The notes under the pieces: generated by a model
Told to the model about the DNA's origin: nothing
Database searches by the model: none
Seen by the model: only the letters and a program-made list of their open reading frames with translations
Program-made: the position numbers and the translations under genes
Shown here: one piece after another, positions 18,301 to 28,551 of the stretch
Position numbering within the stretch: position 1 is the first letter of the stretch
How the letters are laid out: each line of letters starts with the position of its first letter
NCBI GenBank assembly: GCA_015350385.1
Contig: WNKI01000002.1
Span: 1-64,000 of the forward strand
From: Aculops lycopersici
Lineage: Eukaryota > Arthropoda > Arachnida > Trombidiformes > Eriophyidae
Length of the DNA stretch: 64,000 nt
Direction of reading: 5' to 3'

Positions 18301-18316
18301 GCTAATTGAGTTTCAT

Positions 18317-20053
18317 CTAAGTAAGGCGCTTCGATATTTTCATGAGCTTTGGCTTCAATTCCGCGCTCATTACTTGATCCGCCTGTTGCATCAAAAATCT
18401 GATGTAGCAATTACCACGGATGGTTTCCTTAGCATGGTTGAGGTGGCTGATTGAATCTTGATTCAACAAGTTACATAGAGTGCACAAGACTGGCTCCAAG
18501 ATGTCATTATCGGGACTTGGGGGGTAATTACGTAGTGCCAGGGCAATTGTGTTCAAGATGAGCTCGACCCCAGATTCAATCGAACAAATCATTTGCTTGA
18601 CTGGCTGGTTGTTATACGTTAGATTCTCTAGCGTGCACAGTGCACAACCTACCAGGTATGGATCGGGTGGAAACTGTCTTAATATTTTGATTAGTGTGTA
18701 GACTAGCTTCTCAAGTATGCTATGCTCTATCTCTGTGCTATTATTCAGGAGGTGTGACAAGTTCTTTAGGGTCCATAAGCTGTCCCCAACAACTTCTAGA
18801 TCGTCGCTCTCGATAAATCGTAGCAGTATATTGATGCCGCCATTTGGAACAATTTCTCCAACACTAGCCCCGTACGACAGAGCTTTCAGGAGACGCGACG
18901 CCGTTTCAACGAAAGCTGCATCCTGCTTGCCCCCAAGATAGCAGGTTTCGATGGTTTGTATTATTAATCGTGTGCCACCGCTGGTTTGTATGGTGGACTT
19001 AATTAACTCGTCTTCATAGGCTATAAAATATATGCAGTCCAAGACAAGAGTTTCGAATATCTGATACTCATCTGTAGATGGATTTCTAAAATTGAGTAGC
19101 CTTATAATATACTCGACCGGCAGACACCGTTTGACGGCCTCTCTGAATCTACTGTCGCTTAAAAGCTTGTGTATGGGTGTGATGGCGAAAACAGGAGCAT
19201 CACTGTCTGTGGCTTGGATCGAGTTGATTAAGCATTCTATAACCCCTTCGTTGTTGACGATTGCTGCGCAACCCCAGTCATATTTCGTTAAGCTGGTCAA
19301 GCTGCCGATCGCGAGGCACAATATGAGGTTATGGGACTTGTTTCTAGGGTCATTAATTATATCACGCAATCTATTTATATACGGAGTCGATGAGGATAGC
19401 GCTCGGCAAGACTCCATTCGCCAAGTAGTGTCGGCTGTGGTCAATGACCATAGATAACCGAGGAAGTTCGTTAAGAGCCTATGACATGTCTCGTCTTGGA
19501 GCTCCTCGAAAATGTATTGGACTCGCAACTGCGGAGGATCTTGAGGTCGAGGTATGTAGGGCACCGGCTGGGAAGAGGAGGAGGAAGAGGAAGAGGAGTG
19601 TTGTTGTTGCTGATGATACATTTGTATTTGTTGTTGTAGACGCGTGGACGGTAACTGTTGCATTCGATGTAGGTTTTCGGAGCCACTATTTCTGCAGTTA
19701 CCATCGGCATTATCAATGCCATGTTGTTGATAATAGTGAGGTTGTTGCTGTTGGTTAGGGGTCTGTAGTTGAAACTGGTTTGGGTATACGATACTACTAT
19801 CCCTGCAACTACCATCGCCATCATCGATGCTATGTTGATGATGGTAGGGAGGGTGATGCTGTTGGTTAGGGGTCTGTAGTTGAAACTGGTTTGGGTATAC
19901 GATACTACTATCCCTGCAACTACCATCGCCATCATCGATGCTATGTTGATGATGGTAGGGAGGGTGATGCTGTTGGTTGGGCGTCTGTGGTTGAAACTGG
20001 TGTTGGTATGCGATACCACTATCCGCATTACTCGTTGAGGGTTGATTAGACAT
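18317..20053 (-). CDS. Divergent beta-catenin-like Armadillo-repeat protein with repeated Gln/His N-terminus
   Basis: The 578-residue protein has two parts. Residues about 1-180 are Gln/His/Pro-rich and built from 37-residue tandem repeats (DSSIVYPNQFQLQTPNQQ and so on). From about 190 onward come Armadillo repeats. The best block (LLKALSYGASVGEIVPNGG, DSLWTLKNLSHLL, CALCTLENLTYNN, EPVLCTLCNLL) lines up with the central repeats of beta-catenin/Armadillo rather than importin alpha. The N-terminus has DSGIAY but not the full DSGxxS phosphodegron. Neither the complete set of 12 repeats nor a C-terminal activation tail is apparent. Canonical Armadillo links cadherins to alpha-catenin and transmits Wnt signals; this looks like a fast-evolving paralogue of unknown job. 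An acceptor (TTTTGCATTGTAG) immediately precedes the ATG. Confidence 0.75.
   Translation of the reverse strand: MSNQPSTSNADSGIAYQHQFQPQTPNQQHHPPYHHQHSIDDGDGSCRDSSIVYPNQFQLQTPNQQHHPPYHHQHSIDDGDGSCRDSSIVYPNQFQLQTPNQQQQPHYYQQHGIDNADGNCRNSGSENLHRMQQLPSTRLQQQIQMYHQQQQHSSSSSSSSSQPVPYIPRPQDPPQLRVQYIFEELQDETCHRLLTNFLGYLWSLTTADTTWRMESCRALSSSTPYINRLRDIINDPRNKSHNLILCLAIGSLTSLTKYDWGCAAIVNNEGVIECLINSIQATDSDAPVFAITPIHKLLSDSRFREAVKRCLPVEYIIRLLNFRNPSTDEYQIFETLVLDCIYFIAYEDELIKSTIQTSGGTRLIIQTIETCYLGGKQDAAFVETASRLLKALSYGASVGEIVPNGGINILLRFIESDDLEVVGDSLWTLKNLSHLLNNSTEIEHSILEKLVYTLIKILRQFPPDPYLVGCALCTLENLTYNNQPVKQMICSIESGVELILNTIALALRNYPPSPDNDILEPVLCTLCNLLNQDSISHLNHAKETIRGNCYIRFLMQQADQVMSAELKPKLMKISKRLT
19740..20010 (-). 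repeat. 111-bp in-frame tandem repeat in the Armadillo-like gene
   Basis: The 111-bp unit (37 codons) is spaced 19791 to 19902. Two central copies are essentially identical and a more diverged copy lies on each side. Identity at the DNA level indicates recent unequal exchange or slippage. Confidence 0.8.
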
Positions 20054-20304
20054 CTACAATGCAAAAGTCAATGGGAAAAATGTTAGTTAGTTCGCTGCAT
20101 GAGTGAATACGCGCGAGTCGAGTTTCGAAGAAAAATCCGATAGATGGCGCTGCGACGAGTATCCGCCGACCAGAATTTTGTTTGGATTTTGGGTTGAAAT
20201 TATCAAAATTTAAGAGGTATTGGCGAGCCTAATCAGCTGGCAAGCCAGCAAAGATAAAGTGGGGGCCGAGGGAGAGTGAGAGAAAGAGAGAGAGTTTTAC
20301 TTAC
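20054..20304 (-). other. Candidate 5'-UTR intron of the Armadillo-like gene
   Basis: On the minus strand a donor AGAG/GTAAGT ends a leader exon at 20305. A pyrimidine-rich acceptor TTTTGCATTGTAG sits directly before the ATG at 20053. The intron would be 251 bp. This is a splice-motif prediction only. Confidence 0.5.
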
Positions 20305-21060
20305 CTCTAGTTTGGTAGAGAGCGAGAGAGAGAATGGCCGGCCGGCAAACTTGTTGATGTTATTGTCGCTGCTGCTATTGTTGCTCTGGTCCTGGTCCTG
20401 GTTCTAGCTCTGGTCTTGGTCCTGGTCCTGGTCCTGGTCCCGGTCCCGGTTCTGGTCCTGGTTCTGATTCTAATTCTGGTTGTTGTTGTTGATGATGCTA
20501 ATACTACTACTATCACTATTATTATTATACAATTATAAATTATATAATTGATACTTTTATTGTGGTTTGTGTAGCACGCGGTACTCGTCGCTCGGCCCAT
20601 TGCTCATTCGGGTGGCAATAGCCCGCGTCCGCCGCCAGAGCTGCGCTCAGCCGCTGATTTAGTTCCAAAAATGCCGCAAGAGGCGCCTAAAGCGAGAATG
20701 GCGATTGATTCTCACACGGTAGTATGTTTGTGTGCAATGCACCACCACCACTCTCTCTTTCTTAGGACTTACCAGAGGCTCAGGGCCAATGGACTCTCGC
20801 ACTTCAGATCTTCGGAGTCGAAAGTTTGGACGCTCCACAAGACTTGCCCGGCGGCGGCAGCTGGAGGATTATGGGTAAAACTACACTTGAACATGGTAAA
20901 GCGAAACACTTCACACTGAAACTCAGTGTGGTGTCTCTTTGAAAATATTCTCACGTATATCAGTGAGCTCCTATTCTGTAGAGGAAGACGAAGCGTCAAC
21001 ATACAAAATATTTGTGGTGAGAAAACACGCGATGATGTTGTGATTAACCACGCGATAGCC
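20305..21060. other. Divergent upstream region with GGTCCT-type repeat
   Basis: This segment lies between the Armadillo-like gene and SNAPC4 and should hold both promoters. It includes an imperfect CTGGTC/CTGGTCCT repeat at about 20380-20470. Frames through that repeat (Arg-Thr runs) are artefacts of its periodicity. Confidence 0.5.
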
Positions 21061-22980
21061 ATGGACCAAACCCAAGATTATTTCCTATCTTATAACAAAT
21101 TATTGGAGGACAAGTTGGATATACTTATTCATAATTTAGACAATCGCATCGACAAACTTTACAACAGGAAGTTTGGCCTCACTCAGTTTGGTTTTGAAGA
21201 GAATGATGGCAAAACCAGTAAGACCAACAACTCACTCTCGCACTTTTCGTTCCTCAAATTCAAGACCCCCTACATTAAGGATATAAAAAACTTTGGTGCC
21301 CCTCCAAACAGAGAGGTTCGCCAGATACAAGAGCTCACTGGCGCTGAAGATATCGAATCCCTTATTAAGAGCAAGGGATGGTCAAGGGATACCAAGAAGA
21401 AGCTTGTTGAGGCCGTACTCGACCATTATAGTCAGCGTAGAATTATAGAGTTGATAAAGCAGAAAAATATTTTGCACCATCAACTAGTTCAGGGTTCAGT
21501 TGATCAGCGTGATGATATAAATCAGAAGATTGATTTAGTCAACGGACAGATAGAGCAAATCAGAGCAAAGAAGGACATACGAATCTTTCTACCAGATAAT
21601 CGCAATGATCCGAGTATTGACTGGTGTTCTATCAGCGCTAAGCTAAAAGATACTGACCATGACCCCGTTGATTGTCGCCTAATGTGGTCGAACAATCTAC
21701 ACTGCTCTATTAACAAAGATTTCTGGACTAAAGAGGAGGACGAATGTTTAGCAAGTGCAGTCGAGAAGTTTGGAACTAACGACTGGGATTCTGTTGCGAG
21801 AGTTCTGAATAGCAATCGACTACCCTGGCAATGTTGCTCACATTACCACCAACAGATTGCCAACAATTATTCAAGCATTACTCCATTAAGTGACGAAGAT
21901 ACAGATAAAATGATTGAAGTTGTAAACTTATGTAGGATTGGAAATTTTGTCCCGTGGAATCAGGTGATGCACTTCTTGCAATATCATAGTTTGCTACAAG
22001 TCAGATATCAATGGATCAAATTATTTGCTATTATAAATTCGAATCGGCCATGGACACACCAAGAAGACATTCTCCTATTGAAGGCAATTGAGGCGGTCGG
22101 AGACAAAGATTGGCATAGAATCGCTAGCTGTGTGCCTGGTAGATCTAATAAGAGCTGCCGAGAGCGCTACACTATGAGGCTCAAGTACTCAAGTAGGGTT
22201 GTTGGTGGTTGGATAGAAAAAGAGGATAGACAGTTGCGTCAAGCAGTTGAACAATTTGGTCCTAATTGGTCGGTGATAGCACGACATTTTGAGGGTAGAA
22301 ATGCTCACCAACTGAGAAGTCGGTATGAATTGTTAAAGGGTGAAAACAGTAGAAAAGGGCCTCTAAAACATAGGAAGTTACTCAAAAATCTCGACGGCTC
22401 GTACATCAGCATAAACTCCCTAAAACGAATGAAACCCCAATCAGAGCTGGAGATTGACAATAAATTATGTGAAATATTTTCCACTTACTCGGCAAACGTC
22501 AAAATTTCATCCAAGAATCTAATCTGCCGCAGTGGACCTGACGAAATGATCTATCAAACGACTATTCAAGTCTTGGCTGACAGTTTGAACGATAGGCATT
22601 CGTCGGGCGGTCTCTTGTATGATCTAATCTCTAGGGCTGTTCAAAAGAGGGTTACCTTTGATCAAGGCCACATAACTCCAAGTATAACAACACTCAATGG
22701 TTATAAAGCCTGGTTACTACAGCAAGACTATTTGAATCAAGTCGGTGAGGAGTCCATCGAACTACGAAACGAAGTTTCAACTCCAGAATATCAAGACATG
22801 TTAAAAGTGATAACCAAATTGTTCTTATGGCCAGCGATTTTGGCTCGCACAAAATCGCCAGCTTTAGATTTCAACAGCATGCAAGCTGCTGGAATAATTG
22901 ATCATAGCAGTAAGAATCTCTATAAGATAAGAAGTATACAAACTTCAATCACCTCTATCAAAAATCAATTTAGACAATAA
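21061..22980 (+). CDS. SNAPC4: SNAPC4 (SNAP190), Myb-repeat subunit of the snRNA-activating complex
   Basis: Starting at the ATG at 21061 the product is 639 residues; the longer frame begins only with GTG. Residues about 184-430 hold the run of Myb/SANT repeats typical of SNAPC4: a half repeat (DWCSISAKL), then FWTKEEDECLASAVEKFG, PWTHQEDILLLKAIEAVG with GRSNKSCRERYTMRL, and GWIEKEDRQLRQAVEQFG with the following repeat end. The region before them (GAPPNREVRQIQEL) also fits. SNAPC binds the proximal sequence element of snRNA promoters and recruits polymerase II or III machinery. Human SNAPC4 is more than twice as long; the missing part is the C-terminal region. AATAAA at 22976-22981 overlaps the stop. 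Confidence 0.92.
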   Translation: MDQTQDYFLSYNKLLEDKLDILIHNLDNRIDKLYNRKFGLTQFGFEENDGKTSKTNNSLSHFSFLKFKTPYIKDIKNFGAPPNREVRQIQELTGAEDIESLIKSKGWSRDTKKKLVEAVLDHYSQRRIIELIKQKNILHHQLVQGSVDQRDDINQKIDLVNGQIEQIRAKKDIRIFLPDNRNDPSIDWCSISAKLKDTDHDPVDCRLMWSNNLHCSINKDFWTKEEDECLASAVEKFGTNDWDSVARVLNSNRLPWQCCSHYHQQIANNYSSITPLSDEDTDKMIEVVNLCRIGNFVPWNQVMHFLQYHSLLQVRYQWIKLFAIINSNRPWTHQEDILLLKAIEAVGDKDWHRIASCVPGRSNKSCRERYTMRLKYSSRVVGGWIEKEDRQLRQAVEQFGPNWSVIARHFEGRNAHQLRSRYELLKGENSRKGPLKHRKLLKNLDGSYISINSLKRMKPQSELEIDNKLCEIFSTYSANVKISSKNLICRSGPDEMIYQTTIQVLADSLNDRHSSGGLLYDLISRAVQKRVTFDQGHITPSITTLNGYKAWLLQQDYLNQVGEESIELRNEVSTPEYQDMLKVITKLFLWPAILARTKSPALDFNSMQAAGIIDHSSKNLYKIRSIQTSITSIKNQFRQ

Positions 22981-22981
22981 A
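22976..22981 (+). terminator. AATAAA overlapping the SNAPC4 stop codon
   Basis: The TAA stop (22978-22980) lies inside the hexamer. Only 72 bp separate it from the stop of the convergent bZIP gene. Confidence 0.4.
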
Positions 22982-23052
22982 GATCATCAAAAACAATCAA
23001 TTGTTTATCTAGTATACTGATACGTTCCCTATTCTTGCGTTCAGTTAATCGA

Positions 23053-25614
23053 TCAATCAGTTACACGAATATCACATATCGAGTGATGGGATATAAGGGT
23101 GGCCAGTTCTCGTTTCAGGACTGCATTCTCTTCTTCTAAAGTTACATTAATTTTTATCAACTCCTCTTTCTGATCGTGAAGTTCATCAAGGAGTTGCTTC
23201 CGTTTCTGGCGACACCTTTTTGCTGCAACTCGATTCCTCTCTTTTGACCGATTCTTTCTCTGCACAAATTCCTCGTGCGTTATGAGCTTCTTCTTCCGTC
23301 CACCCTTTGATTTCTTCTTAGACGGTTGAGGGGGCAACCCATTGATTGTTATGAGTCCGGTGGTATCAATTTGAGAAACTTCTTTATTTTCTATACCGCT
23401 AGCAACCTTTTGCTTCTTCCTCTTCTTCGGCTTTGTTGCATGGTTAATGGAATCACTAGGTTGAGCTCTATTTGATTTACTTTTAGTCAGCGATCTCTTG
23501 TATTCGCTTTTATTCTTTGACGGTTGTTCTTCCAACGGCGAGCTCCCGCACGATGAGTTCGAGCTACCGGAGTTTCGGCTGCTATTAGAACTGACACTAC
23601 AGGCACCTGTCGATGATTGACTGCAGCTGGACTCATTGCTAACTGAGTTCGAATGGATTTCGATCTGTGGTGCCTTTCCGGCATCACAGATCGAACTGTT
23701 GAGCGCACTGTTGCTCTCCATTATGGCTAGATCATGCTGACATGCAGTGATGTCACCATCATGGGGCGTGATAGTGAGTTTGTCATCCGCTGGTTTTATC
23801 GAAGCATCTGGGTTTGATAAAGGCTGAGCTACTGGAGTATTACTCGTTATTGTGGAGGCAACAGGTAGAGGAGGCACAGTTTTCGGTTGCTGAACTTGAA
23901 TTCTGTGTGCAATCGGGGGAAGTGGAATTTCATCAGAAGTAGCAGTTGTGACAGTTAATACCGGAACACTCTTCTCTGGAGCATTCGTGGCCAGACTTGA
24001 CGATGCCTGAGGTACCATCGAGATGGATTTTACCTGAGCGCTATCTCTAGCTGCATTAACTTGTTGCTGGTTGTAGACCTCGTGTGTCGCACTGGCATTC
24101 ATCGCTTGTCGATGGTTATTATTTGTGTGGGTTGAATTAAGATACTGTGGACTTGAGATCGTTTGCTGCACTAGCTGCTGCTGCCTCGCGAATTGTTGGC
24201 CATTATGGACAGCGTTAAAGCCCGATAAGTTTGAGTTTGAGGCCTGATTTCGAGAGAGTTGATAATGGTTATATTGTTGTTGATGTTGCTGTTTAGTGAG
24301 ATCTTGCGGAGCTGTTGAGTGAGCGTTACGAGTATACTGGTGCTGGTTATGCGGATGAGCAATATGTTGATGGTGGTTATGGTGATTCGGTTGGGATGGA
24401 GGATTATACTGAATGGGTTGCTGGGCTATGTTTTGATGGTAGTGTTGTTGTTGTGTATGGCCCGCCTGATGGGATATTTGTTGTTGTCTGTTGTGGTGGT
24501 AAGAATTGAGCATTTGTTGGTGCTGCTCAGCACTGGTTGCCAGGGGGTGTTGAGTCGTTAGCCGAAGCCAAGCCTCTTGCTCTGGAGATAGCAAGGGAAT
24601 AGATAGGAAAGGCGACAAGAGGGTGACTTGATTTTGAGCTGCCGCTTGTATTTGGTCTAAAGATAATCTGGTTAACTCTTGATTTCTTCTATAATGATGG
24701 TGGTCATGATTACTGTGATTATAGTTTTGATGATTTTGATCGCTTACATAGTGACCATGCGTAGATTCATTGCTCGAAATAGTAGTCTCACGCGATGAGG
24801 TCGACAGTGATCTTCGGCTTTCGTGACCACCTATATGTCCGCCATTGCCGACGATACAACCACCACCACCAACACTCCCTGAGGTATCAATTATGTCACC
24901 ATGTCCATTCGGATCTACAATATGCTTAGGGTGCATATCACCATTACCGCTACACGGATGCGCCGATGTAACACCCCAGAAGAATGGATTGGTGACGATG
25001 CAATCAGCGCTGGTAGGTGTGCAACTTGGAAGTCCGGTAAATCTACCCACATCAGAGCCTCCATTCAATTGAACTAGCGAGCCCCACAGCTGGCTGGTCA
25101 TCGGTACTGGACCTTGATCATTAGAGCACACGATTGTCGGAGTGGCCAGCGAAGCCAGCTTTGGGTCGAGTTTTTGAGGCAATACGACGCTTAGTTTCTG
25201 TAGCTCACCATTCCGACGCGATAAACTCCACGAGCTTGAGCTGTTGGTGTTGCTACCCGCACCAGGTGAATGTGGATTGTTGCTATTTCCCTCCTCTGAT
25301 TGGTGATTTGTCGTCTGTTGTTGTTGTCTTTGCTGGTGTGCGTGATTTGAATTTTCATGATCGAATGGTAGCCCCTTAGAATGGGCCTTATACGTGATTA
25401 GAACACTCGCCGACGACTTGATGCTTGCATGCTGTTGATGGTGTCCATTGTATGACTTTGCAGCCGATGTTTGTGCAATGATATTCGAGTTTTCCGCTGG
25501 AACCACCACGGGGATAGCAACAGGTGGCAACGGGGTGGCTTGACCTCTAGCGACAATCTGGGCTGTCGTATCGGTTTGGGACTGTTGTGTTGCGGTTGTT
25601 GTCACTTCAATCAT
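23053..25614 (-). CDS. bZIP transcription factor, ATF/CREB/AP-1 superfamily, Gln/His-rich
   Basis: The 853-residue protein is mostly low complexity: Gln/His-rich in the middle (about 290-560) and Ser-rich near 690. At the C-terminus (about 775-850) is a complete bZIP domain. The basic region reads NRSKERNRVAAKRCRQKRKQ, with the Asn, Ala-Ala, Cys and Arg that contact DNA. Heptad leucines follow (LLDELHDQKEELIKI to VLKREL). The ending ISHHSICDI recalls ATF2/ATF3/Fos-type zippers. I see no N-terminal C2H2 finger as in ATF2, so the exact subfamily is open. The gene is co-oriented with CRTC, whose family partners bZIP proteins. Confidence 0.88.
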   Translation of the reverse strand: MIEVTTTATQQSQTDTTAQIVARGQATPLPPVAIPVVVPAENSNIIAQTSAAKSYNGHHQQHASIKSSASVLITYKAHSKGLPFDHENSNHAHQQRQQQQTTNHQSEEGNSNNPHSPGAGSNTNSSSSWSLSRRNGELQKLSVVLPQKLDPKLASLATPTIVCSNDQGPVPMTSQLWGSLVQLNGGSDVGRFTGLPSCTPTSADCIVTNPFFWGVTSAHPCSGNGDMHPKHIVDPNGHGDIIDTSGSVGGGGCIVGNGGHIGGHESRRSLSTSSRETTISSNESTHGHYVSDQNHQNYNHSNHDHHHYRRNQELTRLSLDQIQAAAQNQVTLLSPFLSIPLLSPEQEAWLRLTTQHPLATSAEQHQQMLNSYHHNRQQQISHQAGHTQQQHYHQNIAQQPIQYNPPSQPNHHNHHQHIAHPHNQHQYTRNAHSTAPQDLTKQQHQQQYNHYQLSRNQASNSNLSGFNAVHNGQQFARQQQLVQQTISSPQYLNSTHTNNNHRQAMNASATHEVYNQQQVNAARDSAQVKSISMVPQASSSLATNAPEKSVPVLTVTTATSDEIPLPPIAHRIQVQQPKTVPPLPVASTITSNTPVAQPLSNPDASIKPADDKLTITPHDGDITACQHDLAIMESNSALNSSICDAGKAPQIEIHSNSVSNESSCSQSSTGACSVSSNSSRNSGSSNSSCGSSPLEEQPSKNKSEYKRSLTKSKSNRAQPSDSINHATKPKKRKKQKVASGIENKEVSQIDTTGLITINGLPPQPSKKKSKGGRKKKLITHEEFVQRKNRSKERNRVAAKRCRQKRKQLLDELHDQKEELIKINVTLEEENAVLKRELATLISHHSICDIRVTD

Positions 25615-27079
25615 TTTGCTGCTTCGTTCTCGTTACCCTCGAGCTTCTCGTTACCACTATCAATAGGTGATTTGCATTTAATCATGGAACTCGGAGTTTA
25701 TTTTAAAGAACGATTTGGTTATAAACTAAGTGACGCTTCCAACTTAGAAATGGAGATTGACTTGATTGCACTATTCTTTCATGGAACTATGTTAACCGCA
25801 ACTACGGGATGATTTGTGACGTTTTCAATTGCTTTTCAGATAATTTTTTCACACCTTATGTAATACAATAACACAACCACTCACTTGTCCACCGAGATAA
25901 TATCTCTGGCTCTCTGATATAATAATAACAATTACAATAACAACGCTCACTATTGCACCTAATGTTCGGCTCTCAACTATTTGGCTGCTGACAACTTGCA
26001 ACGCGTTGGTCTATGGGACCAGGGACCGATGTGATCGTAGCAGATAGAATAGTTACAGTAGCTAGCCTATGTGTTCGAACAATTGCCAAATTTAATGCGC
26101 GGGCGGCGCGACAAAACCCGCGAACTCGATGCACAGAAACCCGAAAGTTCCCTTGGCGTTCGCTTGTAGTTTGCTTAAAAATTCGCTCACTTCGCTAGTA
26201 ACTCGCGCTAGATTGAAAATCTAACCAAACCTGACTTGTTGACTTCGCATTCACCAGAGGTTTGTTGCTCCTGTTACTTCAGCTGCCGTCACTGCTACTA
26301 CCGTCGGCACCACAATCGACATCCACGGCAAATGCGCCGCCGACAAGTCGCAATGTCGTCTCGTAATGCTCAGCCAGACTTTTGGCGAGCGTAACCACTA
26401 TCCTACCGTTGCACGCTGCACAAAGTGAAGGCGTAGCGAGCTTAACTGCGTGGGGCCCACGCAAATGCAAGCGCAACAGGCGATGAGCAGACGGCGCGCG
26501 CAGAAGTTCGCTCGACTCGAGCGAACTCCTTCCCCATAGACTTCGTGTTAAAATTTAACTCGATCGCTTACTCATTCCACTGCCTCCCCCACCGCAGCGA
26601 TACTCCCCAAAACTGCAATGCATACGCAATAGGAAATCCAGCGAGCCTTCATTTCGAACCAAGTGAAACCAAATAGGAGGAGGCAGTGGGGGAAAACGAA
26701 TGAAACTACGCGAGCGATGCGGAGCAAAGATGACATTGAAAATTTCACTAACTTCTAGTGTTAAAGTGGGCAAGCTAGCTAATACATCCAAATGGCCCCA
26801 CGCTAAAGTAATTGCATTCATTTAGCCCATGCGACTAGGCCCAATCAACAGATGTAGCGAGTAAATAAACGCGCTAGTGGCGCAATCGTGATGCCAAGTG
26901 GAGCCCTAACTTTAGTTTTAAATTCAGCCCCAGCTTTGGAATCAGCGATAGGACGACGCTTGGGAGGATGGAGTTACATCGAAGTCGGCGAAGATAACAG
27001 CAGCAACAACAACGGCAGCAACATTATTTATATAATCAAGCTGCTGCTGCAGAGCGCAACATTACCTCTTCGAGAGATA

Positions 27080-27085
27080 CAACGA

Positions 27086-27125
<40 letters not shown>
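27080..27125. repeat. (CAG/CAA)n triplet repeat
   Basis: A near-perfect AGCAAC run of about 46 bp; the overlapping poly-Gln frame has no protein homology I recognise. Confidence 0.8.
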
Positions 27126-28143
27126 GAGCAACAACCAACAACCAACAACAACATTCACCTTTCGTGAGGCTCTCAAGTGACAAGGGGACTTGGAAATTTG
27201 CGGAGGCGGCGGAGATAGAGGCAATAGTTTCTATGGCGACGGTTGCTAGAAATGATTTCCAGTCTGGAGCCAGCAGGCAAGCGAGACAAGATGCTTCAAC
27301 TATAAGTCTTGTTTATTTGCGCCTCGTGTCATTCAGGCTCAACTGGGCCGCCGCTGTCAATGCAAGGAGGCATCGAGCAAATAAGTGAGCAAGCTTGCCG
27401 GCTGGTGGCAACTAACTGAATCCATAACACCAGCAAAGCTTCGGGATAAGTCGGCCAGAAATTGTCTAGTCTTTGGCGACGATCTCGAAGATCCTGTAGA
27501 CGACGAGCAACCAAGCGAACAAATCTCGTGCTAGCCAACAACTCGGATCGCGAGGCTAGTGCTAGATTATGAGAAGCAAACGAAACTCGTACAGCAGACT
27601 AATAACTATCGAAACCTCTTAGTATCTTACCCTAACGTTAGATGTCGAGAGCTCTTGATATCTCTGGCTCGTTCTCTCGAGGTCTGTTCTCAGAAGTTGT
27701 TCTGAGTTGGAGAGATGAGTCCCCGGACTGCTAGGGAGAAGAAAGAGGAGGGTGGGGTAGAAGAGGAGTTGGGTGAAGACAGAGAGGAAGCGAGAGAGAA
27801 AACGGATTTGTAACTAAATTTCCTCGTCCCACTATTTCCCCTTCTCCACTAAAACATCATTGCCCCTGAAATATATGACAACCAGTAAACAAACAAATTC
27901 AACCGCTTGATGGCTTTTACCTCTTGCTTTTTACTTAGCTGTGACTCATTAATCTGTTTGGGATCTGGGATAATGATGCATCATTGAGATAGAGCGTCAC
28001 ATAATTCGTCTTAGTCTGCAGGAGAGAAATTGTAGGCTAGCAAACAACGCGTTCGCTCGCGCTACTCTCGGCAATGCATGAAGTGAATCCGTTAGCTTGG
28101 CAGCTACAAGTGTGTGCGAGGCGGAAAAGAAATCTTGTTCACT

Positions 28144-28175
28144 TACAGTGCCTCTCAAAACTGAGAGGCACTGTA
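28144..28175. repeat. Perfect 14-bp hairpin with 4-nt loop
   Basis: TACAGTGCCTCTCA (28144-28157) is followed, after the loop AAAC, by its exact reverse complement (28162-28175). Confidence 0.88.
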
Positions 28176-28551
28176 TGTTGAAGTTAGCTAACATAAACTT
28201 GAATTTTCGCATGAGAAAACAAATCAAATGTTACTTTCATTGTGCTAGACGTTCATTCATAGTAAAATTCCAATTGATAACATAAATCTACAGCGAAGAA
28301 GCAGCGACATGAGGAATTGGATTATCTAGTAAGATTTGAATTGATCGACAAGGATTTGCTACCTGATCAAAGTTGTCCCGTCAAGAGGGTAAACAACATT
28401 CATACAACATAAACACAAACAACAACAATTTTCCCTCTGTCAGTAATGGTTTTTGATTTTTGATTGGTTGATCTCGAGACCAACCAATGACCTTTAAGAT
28501 GGCGTATCTCTTATCTTCTCAAGGGGAGAGGGACTGATATAGCTTATGTAG

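Larger units (their letters stand above)
25615..28551. other. Non-coding interval between bZIP and CRTC genes
   Basis: About 2.9 kb with no convincing gene. It contains a CAG-type repeat at about 27080-27125, which creates poly-Gln and poly-Val frames, and a perfect 14-bp hairpin at 28144-28175. It probably holds the bZIP promoter and leader and the CRTC 3' UTR. Confidence 0.5.

Noticed and set aside
19740..20010. CRISPR-like array
   Set aside because: The units are contiguous with no unique spacers, and lie in frame in a eukaryotic coding sequence.
18317..20053. Importin-alpha assignment for the Armadillo-repeat protein
   Set aside because: No importin-beta-binding domain, and the WTLKNLS and CTLENLTYNN blocks fit beta-catenin better.
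19471..20064. 197-codon minus-strand frame overlapping the Armadillo-like N-terminus
   Set aside because: The 111-bp repeat keeps two frames open; only the longer frame leads into Armadillo repeats.
20307..20600. Arg-Thr-repeat frame
   Set aside because: Caused by the CTGGTC-type repeat; no homology and no supporting signals.
26888..27388. Poly-Gln frame of 166 codons
   Set aside because: Driven by the CAG/CAA repeat; flanking residues show no recognisable domain.
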